Part shown: piece by piece, positions 9,338 through 17,560 of the stretch
How positions within the stretch are numbered: position 1 is the stretch's first letter
Layout: every line of letters begins with the position of its first letter
Program-made: the position numbers and the translations under genes
The notes under the pieces: model-generated
Told to the model about the DNA's origin: nothing
Databases searched by the model: none
What the model saw: the letters and a program-made list of their open reading frames with translations, nothing else
Origin: JAUVXJ01 sp034411995
Lineage (GTDB): Bacteria; Chloroflexota; Anaerolineae; UBA7937; B3-Chlor
Direction of reading: 5' to 3'
Assembly: GCA_034411995.1 (NCBI GenBank)
Contig: DAOUME010000026.1
Coordinates: forward strand, 372,001 to 436,000
Length of the DNA: 64,000 bases

Positions 9338-10050
9338 CCCGGGAGCCAGATGGAGGCGCCAAGCAGGCCAGGACCATGAAGCGAAGGAAGGACGCTGGCG
9401 GGCTTCTCGTCTGCTTCGTCGGCATCGATGGCTCGGGCAAGAGCACGCTGGCCAAGTCACTGGCCGTCAACCTCGAGGCCCGGGGTATCCGGTGCTCGTA
9501 CGTGTGGAGCGGATTCAACGACTCCTTCGTGCTGTTCAGGCCGCTGGTAGCGGTGGCCAAGGGCTCGCTGTTCCGTGGCGACAGGTACATGGAGCGATCC
9601 GCGACCAAAGGGCAGGTGGTGAGGAGTTCGACTCTGTCCACCCTCTATCAGTATCTGATGTTGGTTGACTACGCCTTCCAGGTCTTCTTCAGAATCGAAC
9701 TGCCCCGGGCACGGGGGAGAAACCAGATCTGCGACCGGTACGTCTACGACCTGGTTGTGGCCGCGGGAGTGCTCCTGGACTATCCCCCCAGCCGAACCAT
9801 GGCTCTGCTCGACCGCTGTCTAGCGGTCGTGCCCCGACCCGATCTGGTCTTCCTAGTGGACGTGCCCGAAGAAGTGGCCTTCTGGCGAAAGGATGATGTA
9901 GCATCTACTGAGTTCCTATCCGTGCGCAGGGATCTCTACTTGCAGATGGCCCCGCAGCACCAGATGATCGTGATCGACGGCACCGGCGATCCGGACGAGC
10001 TGGCCCAGTTGGTGACGACCAGAGTGCTCCAGTACGTGACAGGCGAATGA
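9334..10050 (+). CDS. Thymidylate-kinase-like P-loop kinase
   Basis: Residues 29-38 contain VGIDGSGKST, a Walker A motif of the dTMP-kinase fold. Further on are ICDRYVYD, matching the DRY-type motif near the substrate site, and DLVFLVDVPEEVAFWRK, matching the LID-preceding region. The order fits dTMP-kinase-like proteins. Dedicated thymidylate kinase is unlikely in this place, since such homologues in glycan clusters are usually of unknown substrate. Both ends overlap neighbours (GTGA at 9334, ATGA at 10047), so it is tightly coupled to a GT4 gene and a phosphodiesterase-like gene. The first ATG is at 9376 if the GTG is not used. Confidence 0.75.
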   Translation: MTREPDGGAKQARTMKRRKDAGGLLVCFVGIDGSGKSTLAKSLAVNLEARGIRCSYVWSGFNDSFVLFRPLVAVAKGSLFRGDRYMERSATKGQVVRSSTLSTLYQYLMLVDYAFQVFFRIELPRARGRNQICDRYVYDLVVAAGVLLDYPPSRTMALLDRCLAVVPRPDLVFLVDVPEEVAFWRKDDVASTEFLSVRRDLYLQMAPQHQMIVIDGTGDPDELAQLVTTRVLQYVTGE

Positions 10051-11582
10051 AGAACAAGGTCTTGCTCATCGGCATAGACTCTCTGGATCCCAGGCTGCTG
10101 GTAAAGTTCGCGGCTGATCTGCCCCATCTCAGTATGCTGCGAGCGGCCAGCCCCAGGATCGGACTGAGGTCCATCTTCCCTCCCGATTCTATACCGGCCT
10201 GGATCACCATCCACACCGGGCTGAACCCGGCGAGGCACGGCTTGATCTACGTCTTCGACATCTTCGAGAGCCAGTGGCAGGACATCCTGAACATCGACCT
10301 GGACGTGGTTCGAGGCCGAACCTTCTGGGACCGGGCCAGCGATCAGGGCAGGAAGGTATGCGTGCTCTTCCCCTTCGTGGCCTTCCCGCCCTGGCGGGTC
10401 AACGGACTCATGGTCAGCCAGGCCATGAGTGACACAGGGGAAGCAAACGGCTCTCCCTGGCAGAGACGACGCGAGGTCCGCGCCTGTCCCCCTGAGGCCG
10501 CATCTCGATATCGCATTCCCCCTTACCTGGCCTCGGTGTCCGGGAAGCACCCCGGGGAAAAGAACCTGAAAGCGCGGACCGAGGAGGAGCAGAGGGTGAT
10601 GCTGGAGAGGGCACGGCTGGGTCTGGAGATCTCTCGATCGGTCGACTGGGACCTGTTCTTCGTCTTCTTCGGCTCGCTGGACGGCATCCAGCACGCGCTC
10701 TGGCGATATGGCGATGAGACGGACCCCACCTATCCAGGACCCAACCCCTTACAGGACCTGATCAGGGACTCGTATCGTATCCTGGATGACATCGTGGGCC
10801 AGTTCTTGAGCCAGCATCCCGGGGTCACCACTATCGTGATGAGCGACCACGGCCACGGCATGCGGCCGCCGACCACGGTGAACATCAACGAGCTTCTGAG
10901 GAGAAAGGGGTTCTTGCGCTCCAAAGGCCACCGGCTCAACCCGGTGCCGCGGGTGATGGAGGGGTTGAAGCGCGGGCTCCTGGACTTCGTGCACGACAGG
11001 GAGCTGGACTCCTGGCTGGTCAATCTGAGCAAGATGAGACCCTTCTCCGCGGCCAGCAAGAGCGTCTACATGTCCACGGCCAGCATAGACATGGAGCGTA
11101 CCGTGGCCTATCTCTCCTCCTTTGCGGGGCCCAAGTCGTACGGCCACGGAGGGATAGAGATCAACAGGGAGAACCTAAACGGTATGCCCTACGAAGAGCT
11201 GCGTGACAAACTCATCCAGGAGCTGTCGCAGCTAACGGAGCCTCAGACCGGGGCACCGTTGCTGGAGTGGGTCTCTAGGCGCGAGGAGCTGTACTCAGGA
11301 CCTTACATCTCGCGCTTCCCTGACCTGGTCTTCGAGTTGAAAGAGGGCTACGGCGTCTACTGGGGCGTCCACACACCCCTCTTGGGAACCGCTTACGAGC
11401 ACAACCTCGCTTCGGGCGGGCACAAGAAAGACGCCGTCTTCCTGGTGTCCGGCGCCGGCCAGGAGCCGACCGCGCAGGAGATGACTCTCATGGACGTGGC
11501 CCCCACGATACTGGACCTCCTGGGCATACAGGGCGATCCCGGCCTCGAGGGCCGGAGCATCTTCGCTGAGAGGAGGGGCTAG
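10047..11582 (+). CDS. Alkaline-phosphatase-superfamily phosphodiesterase/hydrolase
   Basis: The 511-residue protein matches the type I phosphodiesterase/nucleotide pyrophosphatase group (PF01663). Metal ligands and nucleophile are in place: D11 in LIGIDSLD, then FPPDSIPAWITIHTGLNP, where S48 stands at the nucleophile position usually held by Thr or Ser. D212 and H216 are in LDGIQHALWR, D267 and H268 in VMSDHGHG, and a late histidine is in GGHKKDAVF. No signal peptide is visible, so it is probably cytoplasmic. Proteins of this group in glycan loci may cleave or transfer phospho-groups on sugars or lipid carriers. The start overlaps the preceding kinase gene. Confidence 0.8.
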   Translation: MKNKVLLIGIDSLDPRLLVKFAADLPHLSMLRAASPRIGLRSIFPPDSIPAWITIHTGLNPARHGLIYVFDIFESQWQDILNIDLDVVRGRTFWDRASDQGRKVCVLFPFVAFPPWRVNGLMVSQAMSDTGEANGSPWQRRREVRACPPEAASRYRIPPYLASVSGKHPGEKNLKARTEEEQRVMLERARLGLEISRSVDWDLFFVFFGSLDGIQHALWRYGDETDPTYPGPNPLQDLIRDSYRILDDIVGQFLSQHPGVTTIVMSDHGHGMRPPTTVNINELLRRKGFLRSKGHRLNPVPRVMEGLKRGLLDFVHDRELDSWLVNLSKMRPFSAASKSVYMSTASIDMERTVAYLSSFAGPKSYGHGGIEINRENLNGMPYEELRDKLIQELSQLTEPQTGAPLLEWVSRREELYSGPYISRFPDLVFELKEGYGVYWGVHTPLLGTAYEHNLASGGHKKDAVFLVSGAGQEPTAQEMTLMDVAPTILDLLGIQGDPGLEGRSIFAERRG

Positions 11583-13370
11583 TTGCAGGTGGCAGAGGGC
11601 CAGGACCGGGGGTTGAAGGCCGCGCTTTGTATCTGCTTCCTCCTGGTCTTCGTGGCGATGATCCTCATCGACGGCAGCTCGCCCGCCACGGGGTATGAGC
11701 TCTCCATCTATGGGAGCCTGCCGGCACTGGCCTGGATCTGCCTGATCGGGGCCATCGCGGGCGCCACCGGCGTCATCGTCCACCAGGCCTTCCGCGGCCG
11801 CAGGAGCAGGTATTGGCTCCTGGCGTTCTTCCTGCTCATGTTCAGCGTCTCCATCATCCTCCTGCTGCCTGTCTTCAGAGGATACTACCTCTACGGCTCC
11901 GCCGATACCGAGGCCCATGCCATGTGGGGCAGGTATATCGTTGCCAACGGCCACTTCTGGGAAGGCGACAACTACCCTGTGGTCCACATCCTGACCGCCC
12001 ACCTCACCCAGCTCTCGGGCGCACCGCCCGAGCTGGTCAACGAATTCGTCCCCGCGCTGTTTACGCTTCTGTTCATGCTCTTCAGCTACCTCCTGGCTCG
12101 CTCCGTGATGCCCACGAAGGGTGCGGCCTTGCTGGCCGCTGCCGCCACCGCCCTGTTCTTCAACTACTACCACGTCTGTGTCTACCCCCAAACCCTCTCC
12201 ATCATGTTGCTGCCCATGGTCTTCTACCTCTATTTCGAGGGCTTCCGCACAGCCTCCACAGCCTTCAAGGTCGCCTTTGTCGTCGTGCTGTTGCTGTTTC
12301 CCTATTCTCACCCGGCCACTGCGGCGGCGCTGATCTTCGGCTTCCTGTCTGCCGAGGTGGCCAAGCTGCTCTGGAGACTGAGGGGGCGGGGACGACCGCC
12401 GATCGCTGGCCACAGGCCGGAGCGCATCTCCTGGGAGCCCACGCTGATCTCCTCCGTGGCCTTCCTCACCTGGATCTCGTCTTACGAGGTCTTCGGTACG
12501 ACCATTCGCAGAAGCCTGGGCTGGCTGACGGGCGAGATAAGCCAGGTCCCGCACGTGGAGATGCTGGAGCACACGCTGGAGCAGCAGCACCTGGACGTCT
12601 CCCAACAGGTAGAGTTGGCCCTGAAGATGTACGGGGACAATCTGATCTATCTGGCCCTCTCGACCGTCGCCCTGTTGGTCATCGCGTGGGGGTTCTGGCA
12701 CCGGCGGGAGGAGATCAAGGGGCTCCTCACCCTCTCCCTGCCCTTCCTGGTGAGCGGCCCGGTCTGGGTGCTGATTTTCGCCGCCACCCTGCGGGTCACC
12801 GTGGGGCGGCTCCTGGGGGCCAATATCATGATGTGGGCCACGCCTCCCCTGGCCACTTTCGGCCTGTACGAGCTGTTCGGCAGGTGGAAAAGGGGAGGGG
12901 TCGTACTCGCGACCTCCATCTTGATCTGCGCCTCGGTGGTGGGCATCTTCGCCGTTTACCACTCACCGTATATCCTGCAAGTGGGCTGGCAGGTAACCGA
13001 CCGGGACCTCCAGGGCTCGCACTGGTTCACGAGCCGCGCCCGGCTGGTCCGGAGCCATTGGTTCGCCAGTCTGGGCGTTCCCGCCGCCTACGGGGCGGAG
13101 GGGAAGATCAGCCTACCTGACCACTTTGGTTACGGGCTGCACCAGACGGTGGGCGCCTCCGCCAGAGGGAGTATGTACCTGGTGTTGGGCAGGCGTTTCG
13201 TCCTGGCCAGTGGCGATCCCACGCTGTCCAGGGCCACCACTTCCTCCCTCGACCTGTACACGACCGGGTTCAGGCCGGCGGACTTCGAACGCCTGGAGTC
13301 AGACCCCACGGTGAGCGCTCTGTACTCCAACGGTGAGCTGGACGTGTTCTGGATCACAGTGGAGAGGTAG
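11583..13370 (+). CDS. Polytopic membrane protein, PMT-like
   Basis: The 595-residue product has about ten hydrophobic segments and a soluble C-terminal tail of about 120 residues. In the first periplasmic loop it has YGSADTEAHAMWGRYIVANG, with acidic residues placed like the catalytic Asp of GT-C lipid-linked-sugar transferases (PMT/ArnT). It begins with TTG directly after the preceding stop. I do not recognise a specific family. It may transfer a sugar from a polyprenyl-phosphate donor on the outer face of the membrane. Confidence 0.6.
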   Translation: MQVAEGQDRGLKAALCICFLLVFVAMILIDGSSPATGYELSIYGSLPALAWICLIGAIAGATGVIVHQAFRGRRSRYWLLAFFLLMFSVSIILLLPVFRGYYLYGSADTEAHAMWGRYIVANGHFWEGDNYPVVHILTAHLTQLSGAPPELVNEFVPALFTLLFMLFSYLLARSVMPTKGAALLAAAATALFFNYYHVCVYPQTLSIMLLPMVFYLYFEGFRTASTAFKVAFVVVLLLFPYSHPATAAALIFGFLSAEVAKLLWRLRGRGRPPIAGHRPERISWEPTLISSVAFLTWISSYEVFGTTIRRSLGWLTGEISQVPHVEMLEHTLEQQHLDVSQQVELALKMYGDNLIYLALSTVALLVIAWGFWHRREEIKGLLTLSLPFLVSGPVWVLIFAATLRVTVGRLLGANIMMWATPPLATFGLYELFGRWKRGGVVLATSILICASVVGIFAVYHSPYILQVGWQVTDRDLQGSHWFTSRARLVRSHWFASLGVPAAYGAEGKISLPDHFGYGLHQTVGASARGSMYLVLGRRFVLASGDPTLSRATTSSLDLYTTGFRPADFERLESDPTVSALYSNGELDVFWITVER

Positions 13371-13374
13371 GCAG

Positions 13375-14421
13375 ATGAGGATAGCCCTGGTGGCCGATAC
13401 CTTCTCGGTGGAGAAAGGTACGGGGATCGCCAGATACAGCCGAGAAATGCTGCGCGGCTTGCGCCAGCAGGGACTGCGCGTGGAACCGATCGCTCCCCAG
13501 CCGCCGCGCTTACCCTTCGGGCTGGCGGTCAACCACGCCGTGCGAATGCCGTACCTGGTCAGGACCAGAGCAGTCGACTTCGACCTGATCCACGCCACGA
13601 GCCCCATCACCGCGCTCGGTTTTCCGGGGCTGGACAAGCCCAAGGTGGTCACTTACCTGGACCTGATGTCCTTGCTCTCTCACGAAATGGAGAACACCTT
13701 CTACGCCCGGCTGTTCGCCCCTCTCTTCTTTCGCGTCGGCAAGTTCGCCGACAGGATCATCGCCATCTCCTCGCAGACGAAAGAGGAGTTGATCCACCAT
13801 CTGGGCATGCCGCCGCAGAAGATAGCGGTGGTCAACCTGGGGGTCAGCGACGTCTTCGAGCGCCGGCCGAGACGGCGGCAGCGCCAGTGCATCGTCGGCT
13901 ACGTGGGAGCTCTGACCAGAAGGAAGGGGCTATCCCATCTGGTCAGAGCTTTCGGCATCCTGCGCGCAGAACACCCCGACCTGGGGGCGAAGCTGGTGCT
14001 CTGCGGCAGGAGAAGCCCAGGCGACGACGGGCTGCTGCGCTTGATAGCAGAGCTGGGCCTCAGTCAGGCCGTGGAATTGAAGGGTTCTCTGCCAGACGAA
14101 ACGCTGGCCGAGGAGTACAATTCGTTCGACGTCTTCGTGCTGCCCAGCGAGCGGGAGGGGTTCGGCTTGCCCATCCTCGAGGCGCAGAGGTGCGGCGTGC
14201 CGGTGATTATCAGAGAGGATGCCCGCATCCCCCCGGAGGTGTCCAAACACTGCCTGAAGGCCAGTTCCCAGGAAGACCTGGCCGGGAAGATCTTCGAAAT
14301 CCTGACAGAGGCCGAGTTGAGGCAAGGAATCATCCAGCAGGGCCTGGAGTACAGCAGGCGGTTCACCTGGGAGCGGACCGTGCAGGAAACCGTCAAGGTC
14401 TATGAGGCGGCCCTTACCTAG
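13375..14421 (+). CDS. GT4 glycosyltransferase
   Basis: A GT-B enzyme of 348 residues. MRIALVADTF opens the N-terminal domain, and DLIHATSPITALGFPGLDKP resembles the acceptor side of mannosyltransferases. The donor domain contains VGYVGALTRRKGL and SEREGFGLPILEAQRCGVPVI. The start is the ATG at 13375, with GGAGAGG seven bases upstream; the frame is open further upstream into the neighbour, but there is no ribosome site there. Confidence 0.85.
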   Translation: MRIALVADTFSVEKGTGIARYSREMLRGLRQQGLRVEPIAPQPPRLPFGLAVNHAVRMPYLVRTRAVDFDLIHATSPITALGFPGLDKPKVVTYLDLMSLLSHEMENTFYARLFAPLFFRVGKFADRIIAISSQTKEELIHHLGMPPQKIAVVNLGVSDVFERRPRRRQRQCIVGYVGALTRRKGLSHLVRAFGILRAEHPDLGAKLVLCGRRSPGDDGLLRLIAELGLSQAVELKGSLPDETLAEEYNSFDVFVLPSEREGFGLPILEAQRCGVPVIIREDARIPPEVSKHCLKASSQEDLAGKIFEILTEAELRQGIIQQGLEYSRRFTWERTVQETVKVYEAALT

Positions 14422-14510
14422 ACGGAAAGAACAGGCATGAGTCACCTACAAGAGCGGAGGCCGTGCATGGCCGGGCCAGTCCCACAAGCGACCGCAGGGT
14501 GGAGGCGCTC

Positions 14511-16064
14511 ATGAGCCTCAAGCCACACGACGAAGCGCAAGGACCCGGGTTCTTTTCCCGAAGTCGACTCCTGCTCTCGCTCACGCTGACCATCTTGTTC
14601 GTGGCCTCATTCTGCATCCGCGTCTACCGCATCACCGAGCCTCCCCTCGACTTCCATGGAGTACGCCAGTACGATAGCGCGCTGCTTGCGAGAAGCTATT
14701 ACTTCCGCTTGCTCGGCTGTTCCGCCCCCCAATGGATGAGAACCGTGGCGGCATGTCAAGATCCCAGGACTTACCTGGAGCCGCCAATAATGGAGAGCAT
14801 TGCCACGAGTCTCTATGTCCTGGTGGGAGGCGCGGAAATGTGGATTCCACGGGTCCTCTCATCGGTCTTCTGGCTCCTGGGCGGAATCCCGCTCTATCTG
14901 CTTGTCCGGAGGACGGTATCCAGCGACGCCGCCGTCGTATCTACTGCTTTCTACCTGTTGCTCCCCTACGGCGTGTTCGCCAGCCGGACTTTTATGCCCA
15001 ACCCGCTAATGGTAATGATGATGCTGTTTAGCGTCCTCTTGATCGCGCGACACGCTGAAGAGCCCAGCACCGGCCGTGCCCTGGCGGCAGCTGTGGTGAC
15101 AGGTGTCGCCATATTCATCGAGCCTTTCCCTCTCTTCATGACGTTGGGCGCATTCGCAGCAACGACGATCGAAAGAGACGGCCTCCGCAAGTCACTGCTG
15201 GATCCGCGCTCCTGGATCTTCGCTGCGATCGCAGTCCTCCCACCTGTGATCTACTACTGGCACACGTTCTTCTCGGACCCAGAGGCGAGTCTGCTCAGCT
15301 TCCAACTCCAGCCTCAGTATCTGTTTGACCCCCTTTCCTACAGGTATTGGCTCTTGCACATCGAGAACGTGGTCGGGTTCGGGGCCCTCATCCTCGCCCT
15401 CCTTGGAGCGCTCATGTTTCGTCGGCGAGGGACGAGCGCGTTGGCTACAGGAATGTGGTGCGGCTACGTCGTATATGGTCTGGCTTTCATCTACCACATG
15501 CGCACTCACGACTACTATCAGTTGCTGTTGGTTCCCCTGGTTGCCATGTCTCTTGGGCCAGTCAGCGCCCAGGTGCTGGACCGCCTCGACCAGATCGCAG
15601 GTCACCGGATGATACGCGCGGGCGTGTGGAGCATCCTTGCCTTGGCCCTCGTTCTCGCCCTTGGCGTGGCAGGTACGCAACTCGCCAGAGTGGATTTCCA
15701 CCACGAGGTCAGGATCTACGAAGAGATAGGAGAGGTTGTTCACCACAGCACAAAGACTGTATTCCTGGACGGGTATGCTGGCTACGCCCTTGAATACCAC
15801 GGGTGGCTTTGTGGCAAGAACTGGCCTTTCGCCTGGCGGGCGTATGGCCTTCCCGGGCTACCGGAAGTCGATGCGGAGGAACGGTTTGTTACAGATTACG
15901 CCGACAGTTCCCCTGAGTACTTCATCGTCACTAACCTCCTGGCGTTCGAGGAACAGTCCGATTTGGGGGATTTCCTGACCGAGAACTTCCCCTTGATAGC
16001 GCAAACCGAAGACTATCTGGTCTTCGACTTGATGAGACCTGTCCGGCCCCAGGAGGAGAATTGA
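14511..16064 (+). CDS. GT39/ArnT-like membrane glycosyltransferase
   Basis: The 517-residue protein has an N-terminal transmembrane helix, then PPLDFHGVRQYDSALLARSY in the first external loop. The Asp matches the D/E pair of the PMT/ArnT (PF13231-type) GT-C fold. About ten further hydrophobic segments follow. It would use a polyprenyl-phosphate sugar on the outer membrane face. ATG 14511 is preceded by GGAGG five bases upstream, which decides against the GTG at 14463. The last 100 residues are soluble. Confidence 0.75.
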   Translation: MSLKPHDEAQGPGFFSRSRLLLSLTLTILFVASFCIRVYRITEPPLDFHGVRQYDSALLARSYYFRLLGCSAPQWMRTVAACQDPRTYLEPPIMESIATSLYVLVGGAEMWIPRVLSSVFWLLGGIPLYLLVRRTVSSDAAVVSTAFYLLLPYGVFASRTFMPNPLMVMMMLFSVLLIARHAEEPSTGRALAAAVVTGVAIFIEPFPLFMTLGAFAATTIERDGLRKSLLDPRSWIFAAIAVLPPVIYYWHTFFSDPEASLLSFQLQPQYLFDPLSYRYWLLHIENVVGFGALILALLGALMFRRRGTSALATGMWCGYVVYGLAFIYHMRTHDYYQLLLVPLVAMSLGPVSAQVLDRLDQIAGHRMIRAGVWSILALALVLALGVAGTQLARVDFHHEVRIYEEIGEVVHHSTKTVFLDGYAGYALEYHGWLCGKNWPFAWRAYGLPGLPEVDAEERFVTDYADSSPEYFIVTNLLAFEEQSDLGDFLTENFPLIAQTEDYLVFDLMRPVRPQEEN

Positions 16065-16130
16065 CACCAGGAATGATGATTTCCTATCACGCAGTCACCT
16101 TCTCGACCCGCTTGCCACCGTTCAAACCAC

Positions 16131-16159
16131 TTGGCCTCGGTAACCCTTTGACGTATGAT
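16131..16159 (+). promoter_or_regulatory. Candidate promoter of the ABC exporter genes
   Basis: TTGGCC (16131-16136) and TATGAT (16154-16159) with a 17-base spacer lie in the gap before the Wzm-like gene. The transport genes could therefore be expressed apart from the upstream block. Confidence 0.45.
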
Positions 16160-16247
16160 GAAATCTATGCCGTGACCGCCATGGGTCACAGCGACGCGCC
16201 GAGGCACGCTCGCGGTCGCGGAGTCGTTTGGGCTTTGAAGGATGGAA

Positions 16248-17120
16248 ATGAGCACCAGCACTGGAAGTGAGCCGAAGCAGTCAGCCGACCCGACGGCTGA
16301 AGGCATACCAACGATACTGATCCGGCCCTCACGGGGTTGGGCGGCCCTCAATCTGCCCGACTTGTGGCGGTACCGCGAGTTGGTGTATTTCCTCACCTGG
16401 CGGGATATTAAGGTTCGCTACAAGCAGACGGTCCTGGGGGCGGCCTGGGCGATCCTTCAACCCTTCTTCACCATGGTGGTGTTCAGCATCTTCTTCGGGA
16501 GACTGGCCCAGGTCCCCTCAGACGGGATCCCCTATCCCATCTTCGCCTACTGCGCGCTGGTCCCCTGGAGCTATTTTGCTGGAGCACTGGACCGCGCCGG
16601 GAACAGCTTGGTTGGGAGCGCCAATCTGATCACCAAGGTCTACTTCCCGCGGTTGGCCATCCCCATCTCAGCTGTGCTTGCCGGGTTGGTGGACTTCGTC
16701 ATCGCCTTCGTGGTGCTGCTCGGCATGATGCTCTATTATGGAGTTTTCCCCACGGCAGCGGTCTTGGCTCTGCCTCTGTTCCTGCTGCTGGCCATTGTCA
16801 CGGCCCTGGCGATAGGTCTGTGGCTGTCGGCGCTCAATGTCCAGTATCGAGACGTGCGCTACACGATCCCCTTCCTGACCCAGTTCTGGCTCTTTGCCAC
16901 GCCCATCGCCTACTCCAGCAGCCTGGTGCCGGAAAGGTGGCGGGCCTTTTATGGGCTGAATCCGATGGCCGGGGTGGTTGAGGGATTCCGTTGGGCGCTG
17001 CTGGGCAAGGAACCGCCCGGTCCACTGATGGTCGTTTCCACAACAGTGGTGATCCTGCTCCTCATCGGCGGACTGTACTACTTCCGCCGCATGGAAAGAA
17101 CCTTCGCGGATGTGGTCTGA
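16248..17120 (+). CDS. wzm: ABC-2 polysaccharide export permease, Wzm-like
   Basis: The 290-residue inner-membrane protein has six hydrophobic segments and belongs to the ABC2_membrane family. It has the RDIKVRYKQTVLGAAWAILQ motif at the start of the first helix, typical of O-polysaccharide and teichoic-acid export permeases. YRDVRYTIPFLTQFWLFATP before the penultimate helix is also typical. The partner ATPase follows after an inserted small gene. ATG 16248 has AAGG six bases upstream; the ATG at 16242 is too close to that site. Confidence 0.9.
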   Translation: MSTSTGSEPKQSADPTAEGIPTILIRPSRGWAALNLPDLWRYRELVYFLTWRDIKVRYKQTVLGAAWAILQPFFTMVVFSIFFGRLAQVPSDGIPYPIFAYCALVPWSYFAGALDRAGNSLVGSANLITKVYFPRLAIPISAVLAGLVDFVIAFVVLLGMMLYYGVFPTAAVLALPLFLLLAIVTALAIGLWLSALNVQYRDVRYTIPFLTQFWLFATPIAYSSSLVPERWRAFYGLNPMAGVVEGFRWALLGKEPPGPLMVVSTTVVILLLIGGLYYFRRMERTFADVV

Positions 17121-17125
17121 TCACC

Positions 17126-17136
17126 ATTTCGAAATT
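17126..17136. repeat. Left copy of ATTTCGAAATT flanking the four-helix-bundle gene
   Basis: ATTTCGAAATT contains a 10-base palindrome and recurs exactly 400 bases downstream at 17526-17536. Both copies sit in short AT-rich patches unlike the GC-rich surroundings, with related bases (GGAAATTCGG, GGAATTT) beside them. Confidence 0.7.
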
Positions 17137-17161
17137 GGAAATTCGGATTCGGAATTTGCCC

Positions 17162-17518
17162 GTGGACAAGGTTGAACTGGAAGCAAGGACGAAGCGCTTT
17201 GCATTGAAGGTCATACGATTTGTTTCAAGTCTGCCCAAGAACAAGGTGACCGACGTGCTAGGCTACCAGTTGCTGAGGTCGGGAACGTCGATCGGTGCCA
17301 ACTACCGTGAAGCGAACCGGGCCCAGTCTCGAAACGACTTCATTCACAAGATTGCCATCGTTGAGAAGGAGGCTGCTGAGACCCAATACTGGCTGGGGCT
17401 TTGCGAGGATGCAGGAATTGGCGATGCTGCTGAGCGGCGCTGGCTGCTCCAGGAATGCGGCGAGCTTCTAGCCATCTTCACTGCATCGGGCAAGACTGCC
17501 AAAAGTGGCCGCAAGTGA
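17162..17518 (+). CDS. Four-helix-bundle protein (23S rRNA intervening-sequence protein family)
   Basis: The protein of about 118 residues shows RFALKVIRFVSSLPKNKVTDVLGYQLLRSGTSIGANYREA, split here as RFALKVIRFV...LLRSGTSIGANYREA. This pattern, with ETQYWLGLCEDAGI, is characteristic of the four-helix bundle/IVP family (TIGR02436). Molecular function in bacteria is unclear; members are encoded inside rRNA intervening sequences or as small free genes. It separates wzm from wzt, which are normally adjacent. The start is probably GTG 17162; no strong ribosome site is visible. Upstream and downstream AT-rich repeats suggest that it arrived as a unit. Confidence 0.8.
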   Translation: MDKVELEARTKRFALKVIRFVSSLPKNKVTDVLGYQLLRSGTSIGANYREANRAQSRNDFIHKIAIVEKEAAETQYWLGLCEDAGIGDAAERRWLLQECGELLAIFTASGKTAKSGRK

Positions 17519-17525
17519 GTCTTCG

Positions 17526-17536
17526 ATTTCGAAATT
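17526..17536. repeat. Right copy of ATTTCGAAATT
   Basis: This is the identical partner of 17126-17136. It is followed by CGAATTTGACAATTGGAAA, which supplies the sequence just before the wzt start codon, so the inserted segment now provides the leader of that gene. Confidence 0.7.
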
Positions 17537-17560
17537 CGAATTTGACAATTGGAAATCTCC

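Noticed and set aside
11295..12962. A 555-codon open frame on the - strand
   Set aside because: Shadow of the membrane protein gene at 11583; composition is rich in Gln, Asp and Gly with no hydrophobic or domain pattern.
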